A stretch of DNA of 64,000 bases from Cordylochernes scorpioides (GCA_030710605.1 CP092874.1:66743881-66807880); one strand, 5' to 3'. Shown: positions 1 to 11,932, numbered from the stretch's first letter. The notes: a model not told the origin generated them from the sequence alone. Program-made: numbers and translations.

Positions 1-230
1 AAATAAACTTTTTTAAATTTTCATAATAGCGTACATAATATAGCCTAAAATTCGATATATATATAGAGAAAACTAAATAAGCCATAGATTATAGAGAATT
101 TATATACCTATTGAATATTGAAAGATAGAACATTCCTTTAGAGTTCTGATCATTATTTAGGTTTGATTGGGAAATAGCTGTTACATTTTTGGTACAGTCA
201 TGATGCTTGTAGTGTTGATCACTCCCTACA

Positions 231-437
231 TCCATATTGCCCCCCGATTCTTGCAAAAGTCCAAACCCACCAGCGAGTGCAAGTAACCAAACGGGGCTCT
301 GGCACATTTGTAAGTGCAAAGTCGAACTGCTTTCACATGTGTAGACATGTGGTGCGCTTACAGTAAAAAGCAGTCGCTAACTACCCACCATGATTATCAT
401 GGCCTGTACCACGTGTACTAGGGATAAGCAAAAAAAA
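231..437 (+). repeat. SINE-A, 5'-truncated copy
   Basis: Begins at the CCCCCGATTCTTGCAAAAGT block and continues to CACGTGTACTAGGGATAAGC and a poly-A tail. Confidence 0.8.
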
Positions 438-631
438 AAAATTCAATCCACCCCCATCATCCATGTAAAAATGCTTATTTCTAAATAGGCCTTAAGCAGG
501 AAAGAATGAGGGGATTCCCTAAAATGTATAAGTTCCCAAAAATTGAACTATTTTTTAAAGCACTTCATATAAATAGGAAATCGCATATGCAAACCTAACT
601 TCTCTCAATGAGAGAAAAATTGGTTGAAGAT

Positions 632-810
632 ACAGTTAAACCTGTCTATAGTGCCCCCTCTAAATAGCGCCTCCCTCTATATAGCGCCCGATTTTAAATA
701 CGTAGTACGATGCGATTTACGTTAAATTAACCTTTCTATAGCACCCCCTCTCTATAGCATCCTTTTCTGGTGAGTCCCAAAAGGGGGCGCTATAGATAGG
801 TTTAACTGTA
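632..810. mobile_element. MITE-C copy (pogo-like ends)
   Basis: Ends CAGTTAAACCTGTCTATAG and inverted CAGTTAAACCTATCTATAG; interior GCGCCCGATTTTAAATACGT. TA at the flanks. Confidence 0.8.
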
Positions 811-910
811 TATATATTTTCTGGGATATCTTTTTGTTTGATGTTTTGTGTTTTTCTTTTCTTAGTAGTTTTGTAAATTGTTTATTCTATTTGGGTTAGG
901 TTCAGTTCAA

Positions 911-1199
911 GGGGGTCGGTGGAAGGGGGGTCTAAACCATTGATTTTCGACTGCTATGACCAGGGATCGAATCTTGCATCGGGCACTATTTTCTAATTAA
1001 AAAAAAAAATTCTCCAATGGCTCTCGATTCTTGCAGAGGTCCAATTTTATCAGCAAGTGTGAGTAATCAAAGGGGGTTCTGGGAACTGCTTTTCACATGT
1101 GTAGACATGTGGTGCATTTACAGTAAAAGCAGTCGCCAACTTTTATCCACCATGATTATCATGGCCTGTACCATGTGTACTAGGGATAATAATAAAAAA
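911..1199 (+). repeat. SINE-A, full-length copy
   Basis: Head GGGGGTCGGTGGAAGG, A-box-like GGTCTAAACCATTG, B-box-like GGATCGAATC, body with CACATGTGTAGACATGTGGT, tail TAGGGATAATAATAAAAAA. Confidence 0.85.
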
Positions 1200-1430
1200 G
1201 TTCTACATTTCAGGTTAGGTTCAGTTGTGCAGTAATTGATTTTAGCAGCATACAAAAAGGTCCCGGAATTTCTATGTCAACTGAAAAGTTTTATTGGAAG
1301 TTGGTAGAACATTTCTCACTGGTCCACTTGATTTTTTGCATTTGTGGTCGCTAAGTTTGTTTTAGGTTAGTTTCAGTAAACAATGGAAGTTTTATTTATC
1401 TGCTTCTTGAGTCGTCTGTGGGGAATCCTC

Positions 1431-1727
1431 TTTTTTTTGCTTATTCCTACTACACGTGGTACAGGCCATGATAATCATGGTGGGTAGAAGTAAGTGACTG
1501 CTTTTACTGTAAGTGCACCACATGTCTACACATATAAAAAGCTGTTTAACTTTGCACTTACAAATGTGCCAGAGCACCGTTTAGTTACTTGCACTTGCTG
1601 GTGGGGTTGGACTTTTGCAAGAATCAGGAGCCATTGAAGAATTTTTTAATTAGAAAAAAGTACCCAATGCGGGAATCGAACCCAGGTCGTAGCGGTTGAA
1701 AACCAACGGTTCAGACCATCCTTCCAC
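1431..1727 (-). repeat. SINE-A, antisense copy interrupted by a LINE tail
   Basis: Minus-strand copy from the poly-A (plus-strand T run at 1431) to the tRNA-like head. The head is split by an insertion (1728-2002); its last bases resume at 2020 (CGACCCCCG). Confidence 0.82.
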
Positions 1728-2002
1728 TGGATGACGACGCCCTCGCCATCCTCGCGTCTGCCAAGTCATCCATACACAGGTTCTTTCTGAGCCTTGAGAT
1801 GAGGGGAGAACGTGACTTACTGTCTGGAGGAGGACTCTCTGTCGTTGGGGGAATCTCCTCGACTGTACATAACTGTATATATTTTACTCTTTTACTTTAT
1901 CCCTCTTTTATTTTATCCATTTTTACTATATACTATATACATTTTACTATATATACTACTACCATTGACTTGTGTATGAGGTCAATAAAATATTTTTAAA
2001 TC
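1728..2002 (+). mobile_element. LINE 3' fragment with 17-bp target duplication
   Basis: Flanked by TCAGACCATCCTTCCAC at 1711-1727 and 2003-2019. The first part reads DDALAILASAKSSIHRF, like the end of a reverse transcriptase ORF; the last part ends GAGGTCAATAAAATATTTTT. A heavily 5'-truncated non-LTR insertion into SINE-A. Confidence 0.7.
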
Positions 2003-2155
2003 TCAGACCATCCTTCCACCGACCCCCGTGAATCCTCTGCTAAGTTTCACCAATTTAATCAGATATTACTTTACAACATCTTAACAGACTGGAATAGGTC
2101 TCAGAGGCTATAAATTCACAGGAGGAATATTTAAAGTATGCTGGTTTATTGAATA

Positions 2156-2306
2156 CAATAGAACCTCCCTGTAAAAGACACCTAATTGCCAAGCTAAATG
2201 ACTTTAGGGAGAGGTGTCCTCTTACCGGAGAGTTACTAAATAGTAAAAAATGCTAAATGAAAACTGTCCTTTGTAGAGAGGTGTCCACTAAAGGAAGGTT
2301 CTACAG
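2156..2306. mobile_element. MITE-B copy (pogo-like ends)
   Basis: Ends CAATAGAACCTCCCTGTAA and GGAAGGTTCTACAG; interior with GAGAGGTGTCCTCTTACCGG and AACTGTCCTTTGTAGAGAGG. Confidence 0.75.
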
Positions 2307-3032
2307 TATTTTCTAAATTCTAATAAGAATTTCATAGAAATATTTTCTGATGGTTATAAATTTGGTTGTCCTATATAAAAGTCCATTAGCAGTGATTGCT
2401 GTGATAAATTGGTTATTATCTATCCAACTGACTTAATTTGACCAAAGTCCCTGATCCCTTTGTGGTGTTGTATTAGAGAAGTTAGAGACTGCATAATTTT
2501 TAAATAAACATTCAAAACTAGTGTCCGCTCAAGGAGGTTCTACTGTACCAGACTCAGGATCCAAATGACCAAGATTCCTTGCTCCTAAACAGAGATGGGC
2601 AAACCCTTTCTTTATATAGAATCAGAACTGTTCACTCACTGGTTCCTTTTCATGCCCACATACCATCATTTGTTCAACTATCAAAAACCTTCATTTGGAA
2701 GCTAAAAAATATTGATGATGATAAAATCATTTGAAGAAACCTTGCTTTGGTGTCATTCTCTCATAGAATATAAAAATTCTGTCTATTTGTGGATGCTTAG
2801 GTGGGGGTAACCGCCTCTTATCACAAATAATAATAGAAACTTACAACTGAAACTCCAATTACCTGAAATTTGATTTTGACCAAAATATAACTCTAATCTA
2901 ATTCCTTGTATAGTAACCTATTGAAGGACATCATAGTACAAAAGCTTGCCAAGATTATACCGCATAAAGAAACTTGTCGCTGTTAACTTTGATTCCTTCT
3001 TCATAATTATGTCTGGCAATTACTTCTCTTTT
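2307..3032. other. Intergenic, nothing recognised
   Basis: AT-rich sequence without exon-like or repeat signal, except another AGGAGGTTCTACTGTAC MITE-B right end at about 2534-2550. Confidence 0.5.
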
Positions 3033-3336
3033 AATTCTTTTTTTTTTCTTTTTTTGCTTATCCCTAGTACACGAGGTACAGGCCATGATAATCATGGTGG
3101 GCAGAAGTAGGCAACTGCTTTTACTGTAAGTGTACCACATGTCTACACATGTGAGAAGCAGTTCGAATTTGCACTTACAAATGTGCCAGAGCCCCGTTTG
3201 GTTACTTGCACTCGCTAGTGGGGTTGGATTTTTGCAAGAATCGGGGGCCAATGGAGCATTTTTATTTAATCATAAAAAAGTGTCCAATGCGGGAATTGAA
3301 CCCGGGTTGTAGCGGCCGAAAACCAACGGTTTAGAC
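3033..3336 (-). repeat. SINE-A, antisense copy split by the hAT element
   Basis: Tail to head on the minus strand. The last eight bases are the hAT target duplication; the remaining head bases are at 10106-10130. Confidence 0.83.
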
Positions 3337-3487
3337 CAGGGGTGGCAAACGTGCGGCCTTAAGGCCGCATGTGTCCTTTTCTTGCCCAAGTTGTGGCCTT
3401 TTCATAAATTCAAAATTATAATTTTTGTTTCGCAGTTTTCAATTACTTTCATTGTTTTATTGAAAATATCTAATTCGAATGTCATAT

Positions 3488-4329
3488 ATCTATATATATA
3501 AAATTGAATGTCTGTGTGTGTGTCTGTCCTCTATGGATTCAAAAACCATACATCCAATCGCCGTGAAAATTTGGGATATTATTAGGTGTATCTCCGGAAA
3601 GGTTTACGAAAAATAATTTCTTGAATATCTTGAATATCCTTAGAGTTATTTGCAGATTTGTAGCTTTAACTCGCAAGCAGCGCCATCTTGCAACGGAAAT
3701 CTGCCCCCCCACCGTCCAGCCGCCGGCCAGTTGGTTGGACAATCCAAGTTCCCACCGACCAATCAGAGGGATCAAGAGCCCCCTCCCCCCCCCCGTCCGG
3801 CCGCCAGCCAATCAGAATGATCAAGAGGTCCTGGCGCGCGGGGGGCGGGTGACCTCCGGGAACTACGTCCATCTTCCATAAACGACCATGATTTTATTCA
3901 ACTTATCGAGTATTTTTCAAGGGACCGGGAATAAAACGATGATTCTGTAATGTAGAAAATTAGGAAAGACAAAATTCAGGATGACACGGCACACAGGGAC
4001 CGGGAAAAAATAATCACTTTATCGAGAGATTCACGACCATGCCTTTATTCAACTTATCGAGTATTTTTCAAGGGACCGGGAAAATATGTTCACTAGATAA
4101 AACGATGATTTTGTAATGTAGAAAATTATGAAAGACAAAATTCAGGATGACACGGCACACAGGGACCGGGAAAAAATGTTCACTTTATCGAGAGATTCAA
4201 ATATACGAGTTTCGAATTATCAAAATATATCTTTCTTTTATAAGTTTATAGAGAATTGTTTTAACAAATGTTCGTTAGACAAACCTTTACTCGGGTAAAA
4301 CCTCGGGCGAAGCCGGGTACGTCCGCTAG
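3488..4329 (-). mobile_element. RTE-like non-LTR element or SINE copy (antisense)
   Basis: Read on the minus strand it starts ACTAGCGGACGTACCCGGC, has the CCCGGTCCCTTGAAAAATACTC segment in duplicate (near 3900 and 4070), and ends in a TTTTATATATATAGATAT-like tail. The same head and tail occur at 60363-61252. Inserted within the hAT element. No long ORF of its own. Confidence 0.6.
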
Positions 4330-4539
4330 TTATATAATCTACCCGAGTCTAGCATATCTACCCGAGTGATATATATTTAGATAAGATTTTTTTATAATTG
4401 TTTGTTATTAGCATTATCTATTTGTTTGCATCAGCATAATTTAATCTAATCTTTGATAGAGGGCGCTGTTCGTGAGCTAAGTAGAATAATTTGAATATAT
4501 AGTTTTAATAATTGATTTATATATTTTTGTAAATAGCCT

Positions 4540-4656
4540 ATCGTCTTCCCTGTATTTTTTTACCAATGTATGGATTTGGTTTGAATTAGTGAACTACTGC
4601 GAATTTGTATACCGGACATACAAACAAACAAACATACAAACATTGATTTTTATATA
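4540..4656 (+). repeat. RTE-like 3' tail fragment
   Basis: ACATACAAACAAACAAACATAC followed by ATTGATTTTTATATA is the tail type seen at 61230-61252 and 61950-61982. Its 3' end abuts the pogo-like element at 4657. Confidence 0.5.
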
Positions 4657-4997
4657 CAGTGGACCCTCGGTTTGCGAGCATAATCCGTTCCAGAGCCATG
4701 CTCGTACTCCAAAACGCTCATAGTGCGAAACTAATTTCTTATTTTTAATAATTGAAACTCGGGCAATTCTTCTAGCTACGAACAATTGCACAGTTTCCCA
4801 CATTTTACATATTTCCCGAATCTGATCTGAAGGGAGGGATCCCAGTGAATTTTCATCCATCACGATTACGGGCAACCATCACGAGTTGCTCGTAATGCGA
4901 AATTTCACTCGTAATCCGAGGTAAAATTTTTAAAAAAATTTTGCTCGTACTGCGAAAAGCTCGTACTCCAAGGTGCTCGTAAACCGAGGGTCCACTG
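4657..4997 (-). mobile_element. Pogo/Tigger-like element with transposase remnant
   Basis: Inverted ends CAGTGGACCCTCGGTTTGCG and CAGTGGACCCTCGGTTTACG with TA at both flanks (4655-4656, 4998-4999). On the minus strand, around 4760-4860, a fragment reads SDQIREICKMWETVQLFV, which resembles the C-terminal region of Tigger/jerky-type transposases that usually carries a MWE-VQ-FVE motif. So this is an internally deleted pogo-superfamily element rather than a random MITE. Confidence 0.7.
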
Positions 4998-5011
4998 TAT
5001 ATAGATATATA

Positions 5012-6106
5012 CAGTCGAACCTCTTTAATTCAACACCCCAAGGGATCAGAGCTTTCGGTTGAATTAAAGGAAGTGTTGAATTAAGGTTAGATGATTAGCT
5101 AATCATCTAACTCACTAAAATAATATTTTTTAAAAATTTATTTGTAATATAAATTAATGATGTTAATTGAAACCATTGTATGTACTTTTTTGTATTTATT
5201 TTTTTATTTTCATGATTAAATTTTAGTATCAGGGACAAAATGGCAATAATACATATTTTTGAAACATAAATAATTACAAATAATATTTTATTCTAATTGA
5301 AGAATATAGCAGTTGAAAGGAAATAAATATGGAAAATAAAAAGAAAATTTAAAAATAATATTTAAAAAGAATCATGAAGATCTTTTCAAAAATTCCTTTA
5401 TAGATGTCTGTTTTTGCACTGAAATCCTATTCAGGATATATTCCAGATGGTCTATTTAAAAAAAAAACATGCAAGTATTTTTTCTTCTGAAATGTCTTTT
5501 AAATAACAAATAGTTTTATTGTATTAAAGGCATCCACTGCTGCTGCAGGTGTTATTGATTTTGTGTTTAAATCTTTTATAATAACAGGAAATGGAATATT
5601 GAAATAAAATGTTATCATAATCATTGTGGCTACATTTTATGAAGATTTATTTATTTAAAAAGAAATTATTTGTAAATTTTAAAATAACACTAAAATATTT
5701 CAATGCTGTGTGTGACAATTAAAAAAAAAATAATATTATTAATTAGCGCACGAAGTCTAAATTCCCGTGTAAAAACAAAACAAAAACAATAACACTTGCG
5801 ACATTGCGCAACAGCACTGCAAAGTGAAACATAAACTAACATAAACCAAAAGTGCGCAGTCGCGATTCTATCGGCGCCCGCCGATTGTCGCCACCATAAT
5901 ACCTTTTTAGCGGCAAAGTTGCATGTAAAATAACATTCAACTGTCGAAATTTGAATTTTAAAATGGTCGAACTATCGGAACTGTCGTATTACCGATACTG
6001 TCGAATTACGGTTTGTTATTTGATAGGCCGGAGGTCGGGACATCTGAATATGGTCGAATTAAGGTAGAGTGTCGAATTTGCGTGTCGAATTAACGAGGTT
6101 ATACTG
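5012..6106. mobile_element. 1.1-kb pogo-like non-autonomous element
   Basis: Ends CAGTCGAACCTCTTTAATTC and, inverted, CAGTATAACCTCGTTAATTC, with TA flanks. Subterminal repeats continue (TTGAATTAAAG near 5060; GTCGAATTAAGG near 6054). The interior is very AT-rich with no ORF. Nested in the hAT element. Confidence 0.65.
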
Positions 6107-6607
6107 TATATAGTAAATGTAAGTATTTAAATTTCTTAAAGCAATTCAAGTGTCATGCTAAAAATGAAGTACATAACTATACCACTATATCGGCAGCGCC
6201 GATTTGCGATCAACACTAGTACTAAAACTAAACGTAACGTCCAAGTAACGTCGAGGCAACGTAATTGGCGGTGTGTAACTGTATCAACTTTACTAAATGG
6301 TTGTTTATTTTTTGAATAAGATAAGTTGTAAGGTAATACATATTACAAACATCGAACAATGTTTTCTATTGTATTGTAGTAAAATACGGGTAAATTAATT
6401 TTAAATATCAATAATCATTGCATAATTAAAAAAAAATTATCAGTTGAACAATTATTAATATAATTAATTTTCTGTGAAAGTAAACTTATGTAAAAAAAAT
6501 GTGGATTTTGATTTCAGTCCATTTCTCCCATATTTTCAAAATACAATTTTATGTGCGGCATGGTCTTTTTATGTATAAATTTTCATATATCTTTTAATTT
6601 TAGAATC
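6107..6607. other. hAT internal non-coding region
   Basis: Between the pogo-like insertion and the transposase start; probably the 5' UTR of the hAT element. TTTTAGAATCATG precedes the start. Confidence 0.5.
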
Positions 6608-9434
6608 ATGTCTAAAAAACAAAAAAGGACTCTAAAGGACGAGAATCGATTATTTAATGAAGAATGGGAATTGCAATACTTCTTAATTAGTTCCAAAGAT
6701 AAAATGGTTTGTTTTTTATGTAGTACAGTTATAACTACAATTAAAAAGTATAATGCTAATCAATATTACATGACTCATTCGAATCATAAATATGCAATTC
6801 TTGAAGGAGAAGCACGTAAAACTATATTACAACAACTTAAAAATGAAAAGCTTCACCGGCAACAAACTTTCAATAAGTTCTTTCAACAAAATAATAATGC
6901 CACGGAAGCAACATACAAAATAGCGTACATTCTTGGAAAACGGGGAAAACCATTTAGCGACGTTGAAATGATAAAAGAATGTATTGTGGAAGTGGTCAAA
7001 TGCTTACATCCAGAAAAAGTAGATAAATACAAACAATTACCTCTTTCAAGAGGAACCATCACCGAACGACAACACGAATTAGCTACAAATATAAAACAAC
7101 AGTTTTGCACACAACAAGATTATTAAAGAAGAAAATATATATTTCTCCATAGCATTGGATGAATTCACAGACAATAGCGATTCAGCACAGGTTCTATTTT
7201 TTATTCAAGCTATTACTGAGGATTTTCAATGTTTTGAAGAGTTGCTTGTATTAGGAACACTTTCAGGCAGGACACGAGGAATAGACATCTTGGAGAACTT
7301 CAAAATAAAAATTTGCGAAGCAGGGTTTAATATAAACAATTTAGTACGTGTGTGTACCGATGGTGCACCAGCCATGGTAGGAAAGCGAGAAGGTTTCATT
7401 TCGTTATTAAAAAAAGAATATGCTAATTTAGAAAACTTGATTTCTTTTCATTGTATTTTGCACCAACAAAACCTATATGCTAAGTCGGCTAGTTTGAACG
7501 ATACTTTAGAAAAATTATTGGTATTGTAAATTTTATTTGATCAAATTCAATGCGTCATCGTCAATTTCGAGATATAATAATGTCAGATAATGACACATAC
7601 AATGGAGACTTACCATATCATAGCAAAATACGTTGGTTATCAAGAGGACAAGTTTTGCTAAAAATATTCACCCTGCGTCAACAAATAATTAAATTTTTGA
7701 AGAACAAAAGAAATATTGAGATTTATCAGATAAAGAATTTTGTAGAAATGCTGCCTTTTTATGTGACATGACAATGAAGCAAAATGAATTGAATTTAAAC
7801 TTGCAGGGAAAAACTAAATTTAAAAATACTATGCTTATAACGAACTTAGAATTGTAATTTAAAAAAAAAAAATTAAAAAACAAAATTTTGAGCATGTTTA
7901 AAGCTCGCGGATCGCGATTTCAAAACAATAAATTTAGCGGCATTGTTAGTTTGATTTTTGCACTTTATTTTTGCTGTATGTTGTATAAATTTTTACACAT
8001 TATACTTTTTATTAATTAGAATATCTTTGCATCCATTAAATTTGAAATATAAAAAATGCAAATGGCTTCCAAAATGAAGAAAACAAAGGCATTTTAAAAA
8101 CAAAAGCATTATTTCATTTAAAAAAAAAAAGGCCATTTTCAGAACTTTTCAAAGTGAAACAACATAGGCAAAATGTTAAGAACATATTAAAATAAGAGAA
8201 TATAACTTTTCTATTATAAAAGATAAAATATAAAGTTATTAAAAATTGTTACAAAGAGGAATCAACTTCAACTTTTGCCGCGATCGCGATCGTACGTTTT
8301 GGAACTTAAAAAAAAAAAAAAGTCCAAATAAACGGTCCCGTGATGAAACAAAAATTATTTTTATGCCATTAACTATGGTAATTTTAAAGTCAGCAATGTT
8401 TTGCATGGCAGGTTAAAAAAAAACGAAATCTAGACCTAGAAGAATATGGGGAAACATGAAAGGGAAGAAAAACACTAACTTTATTTGAATGGTGCAATGC
8501 TTGGAAGAATGCTTTGAAACAACAAGGTATTAGAGCCATTTTTTTCAAGTAAAAATTGTATTATATAATGTGATAATGATGTTTTTAAAATCATTTCATA
8601 TCTTTGAATATATATTAATAAAACTTTGCCTAGGATTTGTCTTGATTTTTAACTTAGACATAGAGGTACATGTATGTTAATCATAAGAAGAACCTATTAT
8701 CTAATGATTTCTATTATTATTCAGTATTAATATAAGGAAATTAGTCAATTAAGGGAATTAAAATAAAGTGACCACTATTAAGAGGCAGCCTCTTCTTGTG
8801 TGTATGGCTGTTTTTTAATTATACGGTCTATATATACGAAATGTGGCAAAAAATTCAAGCTTTTTGAAAAAAACTTTTATTTTTTTAAATCTTTATTAGG
8901 TGTTGATTAGAAATTTCTAAAGAACATTTCCCACAGTTATCAGAAATTATGATGGAGCAAAATTATTCCCCTCAAAATTTGGATGAGTATGTTTCTGTTC
9001 TGGATATATTAATTGAAGAATATAATAAAAGGTTCTCAGATTTTGAAAAACATGTTCTCACACTTAAATTAACTTTCGAACCACACCTTGTTGATATCGA
9101 CGTAGCGCCCAAAGAATATCAAATGGAATTATTTGAGATAGGAGAAGATAATATCTTTAAATCACAATTCGATTCAAAAAAATATTCTATTGAAATATGG
9201 AAGACTGCAGTTATTTATCCTCGTCTAAGACAACATGCACGAAGAATTCTTTCTTGTTTTGGAAGTACATATTGCTGCGAGGCAACATTTTCATACATGA
9301 CTCAAATTAAAACCCGCCTAAGAAGTCAAATAAGTGATGTTCATTTGGAAGATCAACTTAAATTACGTACCACGTCAATTGAACCAAATATTTCTTTTTT
9401 GTCATCCAATAAACAACCACAGAAATCCCATTAA
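6608..9434 (+). pseudogene. hAT transposase pseudogene (DUF4371/ZBED-like)
   Basis: The N-terminal part, 6608-7126, starts MSKKQKRTLKDENRLF and has a zinc-finger-like CFLCSTV...H segment. A frameshift near 7105 leads to ALDEFTD (catalytic Asp region), then VCTDGAPAMVG and CILHQQNLYAKS. The next piece, 7550-7771, has HSKIRWLSRG; after another shift DMTMKQNELNLNLQG follows. A non-coding stretch of about 1.1 kb (7860-8948) replaces the middle. The C-terminal hAT dimerisation region is at 8949-9434 (STYCCEATFSYMTQIKTRLRS). Several frameshifts make it inactive. Confidence 0.85.
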
Positions 9435-9584
9435 ATTTTCTGGATTGTAAAATTAAATGTCAATTTTTTTGGAATTTATTTATTGTATGTCATTTTGAAA
9501 AAATAAACTATTTAATTGCAAAGAAAATTATGTATTTTAATTTTGTATATAAATCCCTTTAATTATATCGTACATATATTTATA

Positions 9585-10035
9585 CTAGCCGAATGACCCG
9601 GGCAACGCCCGTGTTTTACCCGATTGAATGTTTTTATTCAAATACTATTTGTTACAATTATAAATTGGCGCCTTAAATAAATGCATATCCTAATCCTAAT
9701 CAATCAGTCATAGGCCGCCTCTGTCACGGATGGCCGGCGCCCTCCTATTGGACGGCTACGATCACGTGTCATCGTTGGCGCGTAGGTGACCTTATAAGGT
9801 AAACTTATTCATACAGTTTGTATCCCTCGATAGCTCAGTTGGCAGAGCGGAGGACTGTAGATGTTACAACGGTGATCCTTAGGTCGCTGGTTCAAATCCG
9901 GCTCGAGGGAGGTTTTTTTTTTTTTATTGGCTGCCGGCGAGCACGTGACCTCCCTGTGCGCACGCATCCGTGACAGAAGCCGATGAGGAAAGACGGTCGT
10001 GACTATATATATTAATACATATATATATGGATGCG
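9585..10035 (+). mobile_element. Dispersed repeat: RTE-like head plus tRNA-Tyr gene
   Basis: Head ACTAGCCGAATGACCCGGGC with CGCCCGTGTTTTACCCG, then a flank with TATAAGGTAAACTTATTC, an intact tRNA-Tyr, and a tail with GAGCACGTGACCTCCCTGTG and GACGGTCGTGACTATATA. Shared with 21985-22160 and 23455-23735. Confidence 0.65.
9824..9910 (+). tRNA. tRNA-Tyr (GTA) with a 14-base intron, inside a dispersed repeat
   Basis: Acceptor CCCTCGA pairs with TCGAGGG, with discriminator A. A box TAGCTCAGTTGGCAGAG and B box GGTTCAAATCC are intact. The anticodon loop is CTGTAGA with a 14-base intron (ATGTTACAACGGTG) one base after the anticodon, the canonical eukaryotic position. T stem GCTGG/CCGGC is good. A T run follows within about 4 bases. 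It looks functional although it sits in an RTE-like/tRNA repeat within the hAT composite. Confidence 0.88.
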
Positions 10036-10248
10036 GCCTTCTCAAAAATGTTAAAACGAAAATTGGCCTTCTAATATAAAATGGTTCGCCAACCCTGGTT
10101 TAGACTATCCTTCCACTGACCCCCCTTGTAATTATAATCTATATAGTCAGGTAAAAATGCTCTCGGAGGAAACACAGATCTATCATATGTCATTCTTAAC
10201 AACATTTCTGTTCATCAGTCTCTCTGAAGAGAAAAATAATCTTTATAT

Positions 10249-10428
10249 ACAGTTAAACCTGTCTATAGCGCCCCCTCTTGGGACTCACCAAAATAGGGTG
10301 CTATAGAGAGGGGGTGCTATAGACAGGTCACTTTTAATGTAAAATGTTTATATTTTAATGTTTAAAATCGGGCGCTATAGAGAGGAAGGTGCTATTTAGA
10401 GGGGGTGCTATAGACAGGCTTAACTGTA
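10249..10428. mobile_element. MITE-C copy
   Basis: CAGTTAAACCTGTCTATAGC at the left, AGGCTTAACTGTA at the right, interior AAAATCGGGCGCTATAGAG. Begins about 120 bases after the hAT target duplication. Confidence 0.8.
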
Positions 10429-10768
10429 TTAAGATGTAATGTGCATTTGTATGTCTCACATTTATCCTTATCATTTTTTGCAGATAAATCAATATTTAGA
10501 TAGCCAATTCATATGCAGCTTTGATTAAATAGTAGAGACTACACAAGAACAAAATGATATTTTAAGTATTTTCCAACATATTTTCATGAATTAATGTTAG
10601 AAAAAAGTAGTTGGAACCCAAAATCCTCCCTTTAATGATGTTAATGTATTTATTTTTGGATCACAGCTAGCATACTCTGTAAAGGAAGCCTGTTCTTCAA
10701 ATCAGTTCTCATTAGAGATTTCCTTGTCTCTAGTAAAAATATGCAAATTTCTCAAACTATATGTTAAT

Positions 10769-11128
10769 ACAGTAGAACCTCCCTTTAGTGGACACCCCGC
10801 TAGAGGACACCTCTCCACAAAGAACAGTTTTCATTTGCAAAATTACCATTTTTACTATTCAGCAACTCTCTGGTAAGAGGACACCTCTCCCTAAAGGACA
10901 CTTTGGCTCTGCAATTATGTGTTGTCCTTTACAGGGAGATTCTACTGTATTTAGAAACTCTCTGGTAAGAGGAAACCTCTCCCTAAAGTACACTTTGGCT
11001 CTGCAATTATGCGTGTCCTTTACAGGGAGGTTTTACTATATTTAGAAACTCCCCGGTAAGAGGACACCTTTCCCTAAAGGACACTTTGGCTTTAAAATTA
11101 GGTGTCCTTTACAGGGAGGTTCTACTGT
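10769..11128. mobile_element. MITE-B with tandemly repeated half
   Basis: ACAGTAGAACCTCCCTTTAG at the left. The right half (AACTCTCTGGTAAGAGG...GGGAGGTTCTACTGTAT) is repeated three times. Confidence 0.78.
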
Positions 11129-11179
11129 ATACCTTTTATACATAATAATGTATTTTAAAGATTCATCTCTTTTAAAATG

Positions 11180-11358
11180 CAGTTAAATCTGTCTATAGTG
11201 CCCCCCCCCCCCCCCCCCCCCCCAAATAGCGCCTTTCTCTCTATAGCGCTCGATTTTAAATATGTAGTATGGTGCGATTTACATTAAAAGTGACCTGTCT
11301 ATAGTACCCTATTTTGGTGAGTCCCAAGAGGGGGCGCTATAGACAGGTTTAACTGTAT
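11180..11358. mobile_element. MITE-C copy with an internal C run
   Basis: CAGTTAAATCTGTCTATAG left end and AGACAGGTTTAACTGTA right end. The usual CCCCCTC block is replaced by about 27 C (11197-11223), probably slippage. Confidence 0.8.
11197..11223. repeat. Poly-C run
   Basis: About 27 consecutive C inside MITE-C; length likely unstable. Confidence 0.85.
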
Positions 11359-11696
11359 TATTGTATTATAAATACTAATTCTCTCTCTCTCTCTGAAAGC
11401 TATAGATGGGAGGATGACTAACAGTAGAAAACTACTCCCATATGTTGGATTATAGATAAGAATCACAAGACATGCTGAGATTCAACCAATGCCAAAGTTT
11501 AAGCACCAAACACAGGACAATCATAGAAGATTTGGTTTAAGAACTACGGAATAGGAAACTGCAGGATGGCATTCCATGATGGCTGATGATTTTCTTGCTG
11601 AGATTTCTAGTTGCTCTCACAAACATGGCTAGCAGGAAACAATTTGACTCAAATAAGAAAATCATTTGTAAGATGCATTAGAGCCAGCCATCTGAT

Positions 11697-11932
11697 ATAA
11701 GAAATTTGAAATATTTTTGACACGTATGATTCTTTAAAAAAATGATTCAATTTTCAACTGCCCTTACTGCAATGATAAAATAATGAGAGGGCCTGGCTCA
11801 TCAGTGGTGAACCTTCCCAGCAGTTACCACAGATTAGCCAGGCCCTTCCATTATTTTATCATTGCAGTAAGGGCAGTTGAAAATTGAATCATTTTTTAAA
11901 AGAATCATACGTGTCAAAAATAATTCAAATTT
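11697..11932. repeat. Foldback element family E, palindromic copy
   Basis: Arms ACACGTATGATTCTTTAAAA / TTTTAAAAGAATCATACGTG and CAACTGCCCTTACTGCAATG / CATTGCAGTAAGGGCAGTTG, with a short centre around CATCAGTGGTGAACCTTCCC. Confidence 0.8.

Larger units (their letters stand above)
3337..10097 (+). mobile_element. Composite hAT transposon with 8-bp target duplication
   Basis: Ends CAGGGGTGGCAAACG and the inverted CAGGGTTGGCGAACC are classic hAT termini. GTTTAGAC is duplicated at 3329-3336 and 10098-10105. The target was the head of an antisense SINE-A, whose remainder (CTATCCTTCCACTGACC) resumes at 10106. Inside are a broken transposase (6608-9434), RTE-like copies, two pogo-like elements and a tRNA-Tyr repeat, so 6.76 kb is the original element plus later insertions. 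Confidence 0.88.
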
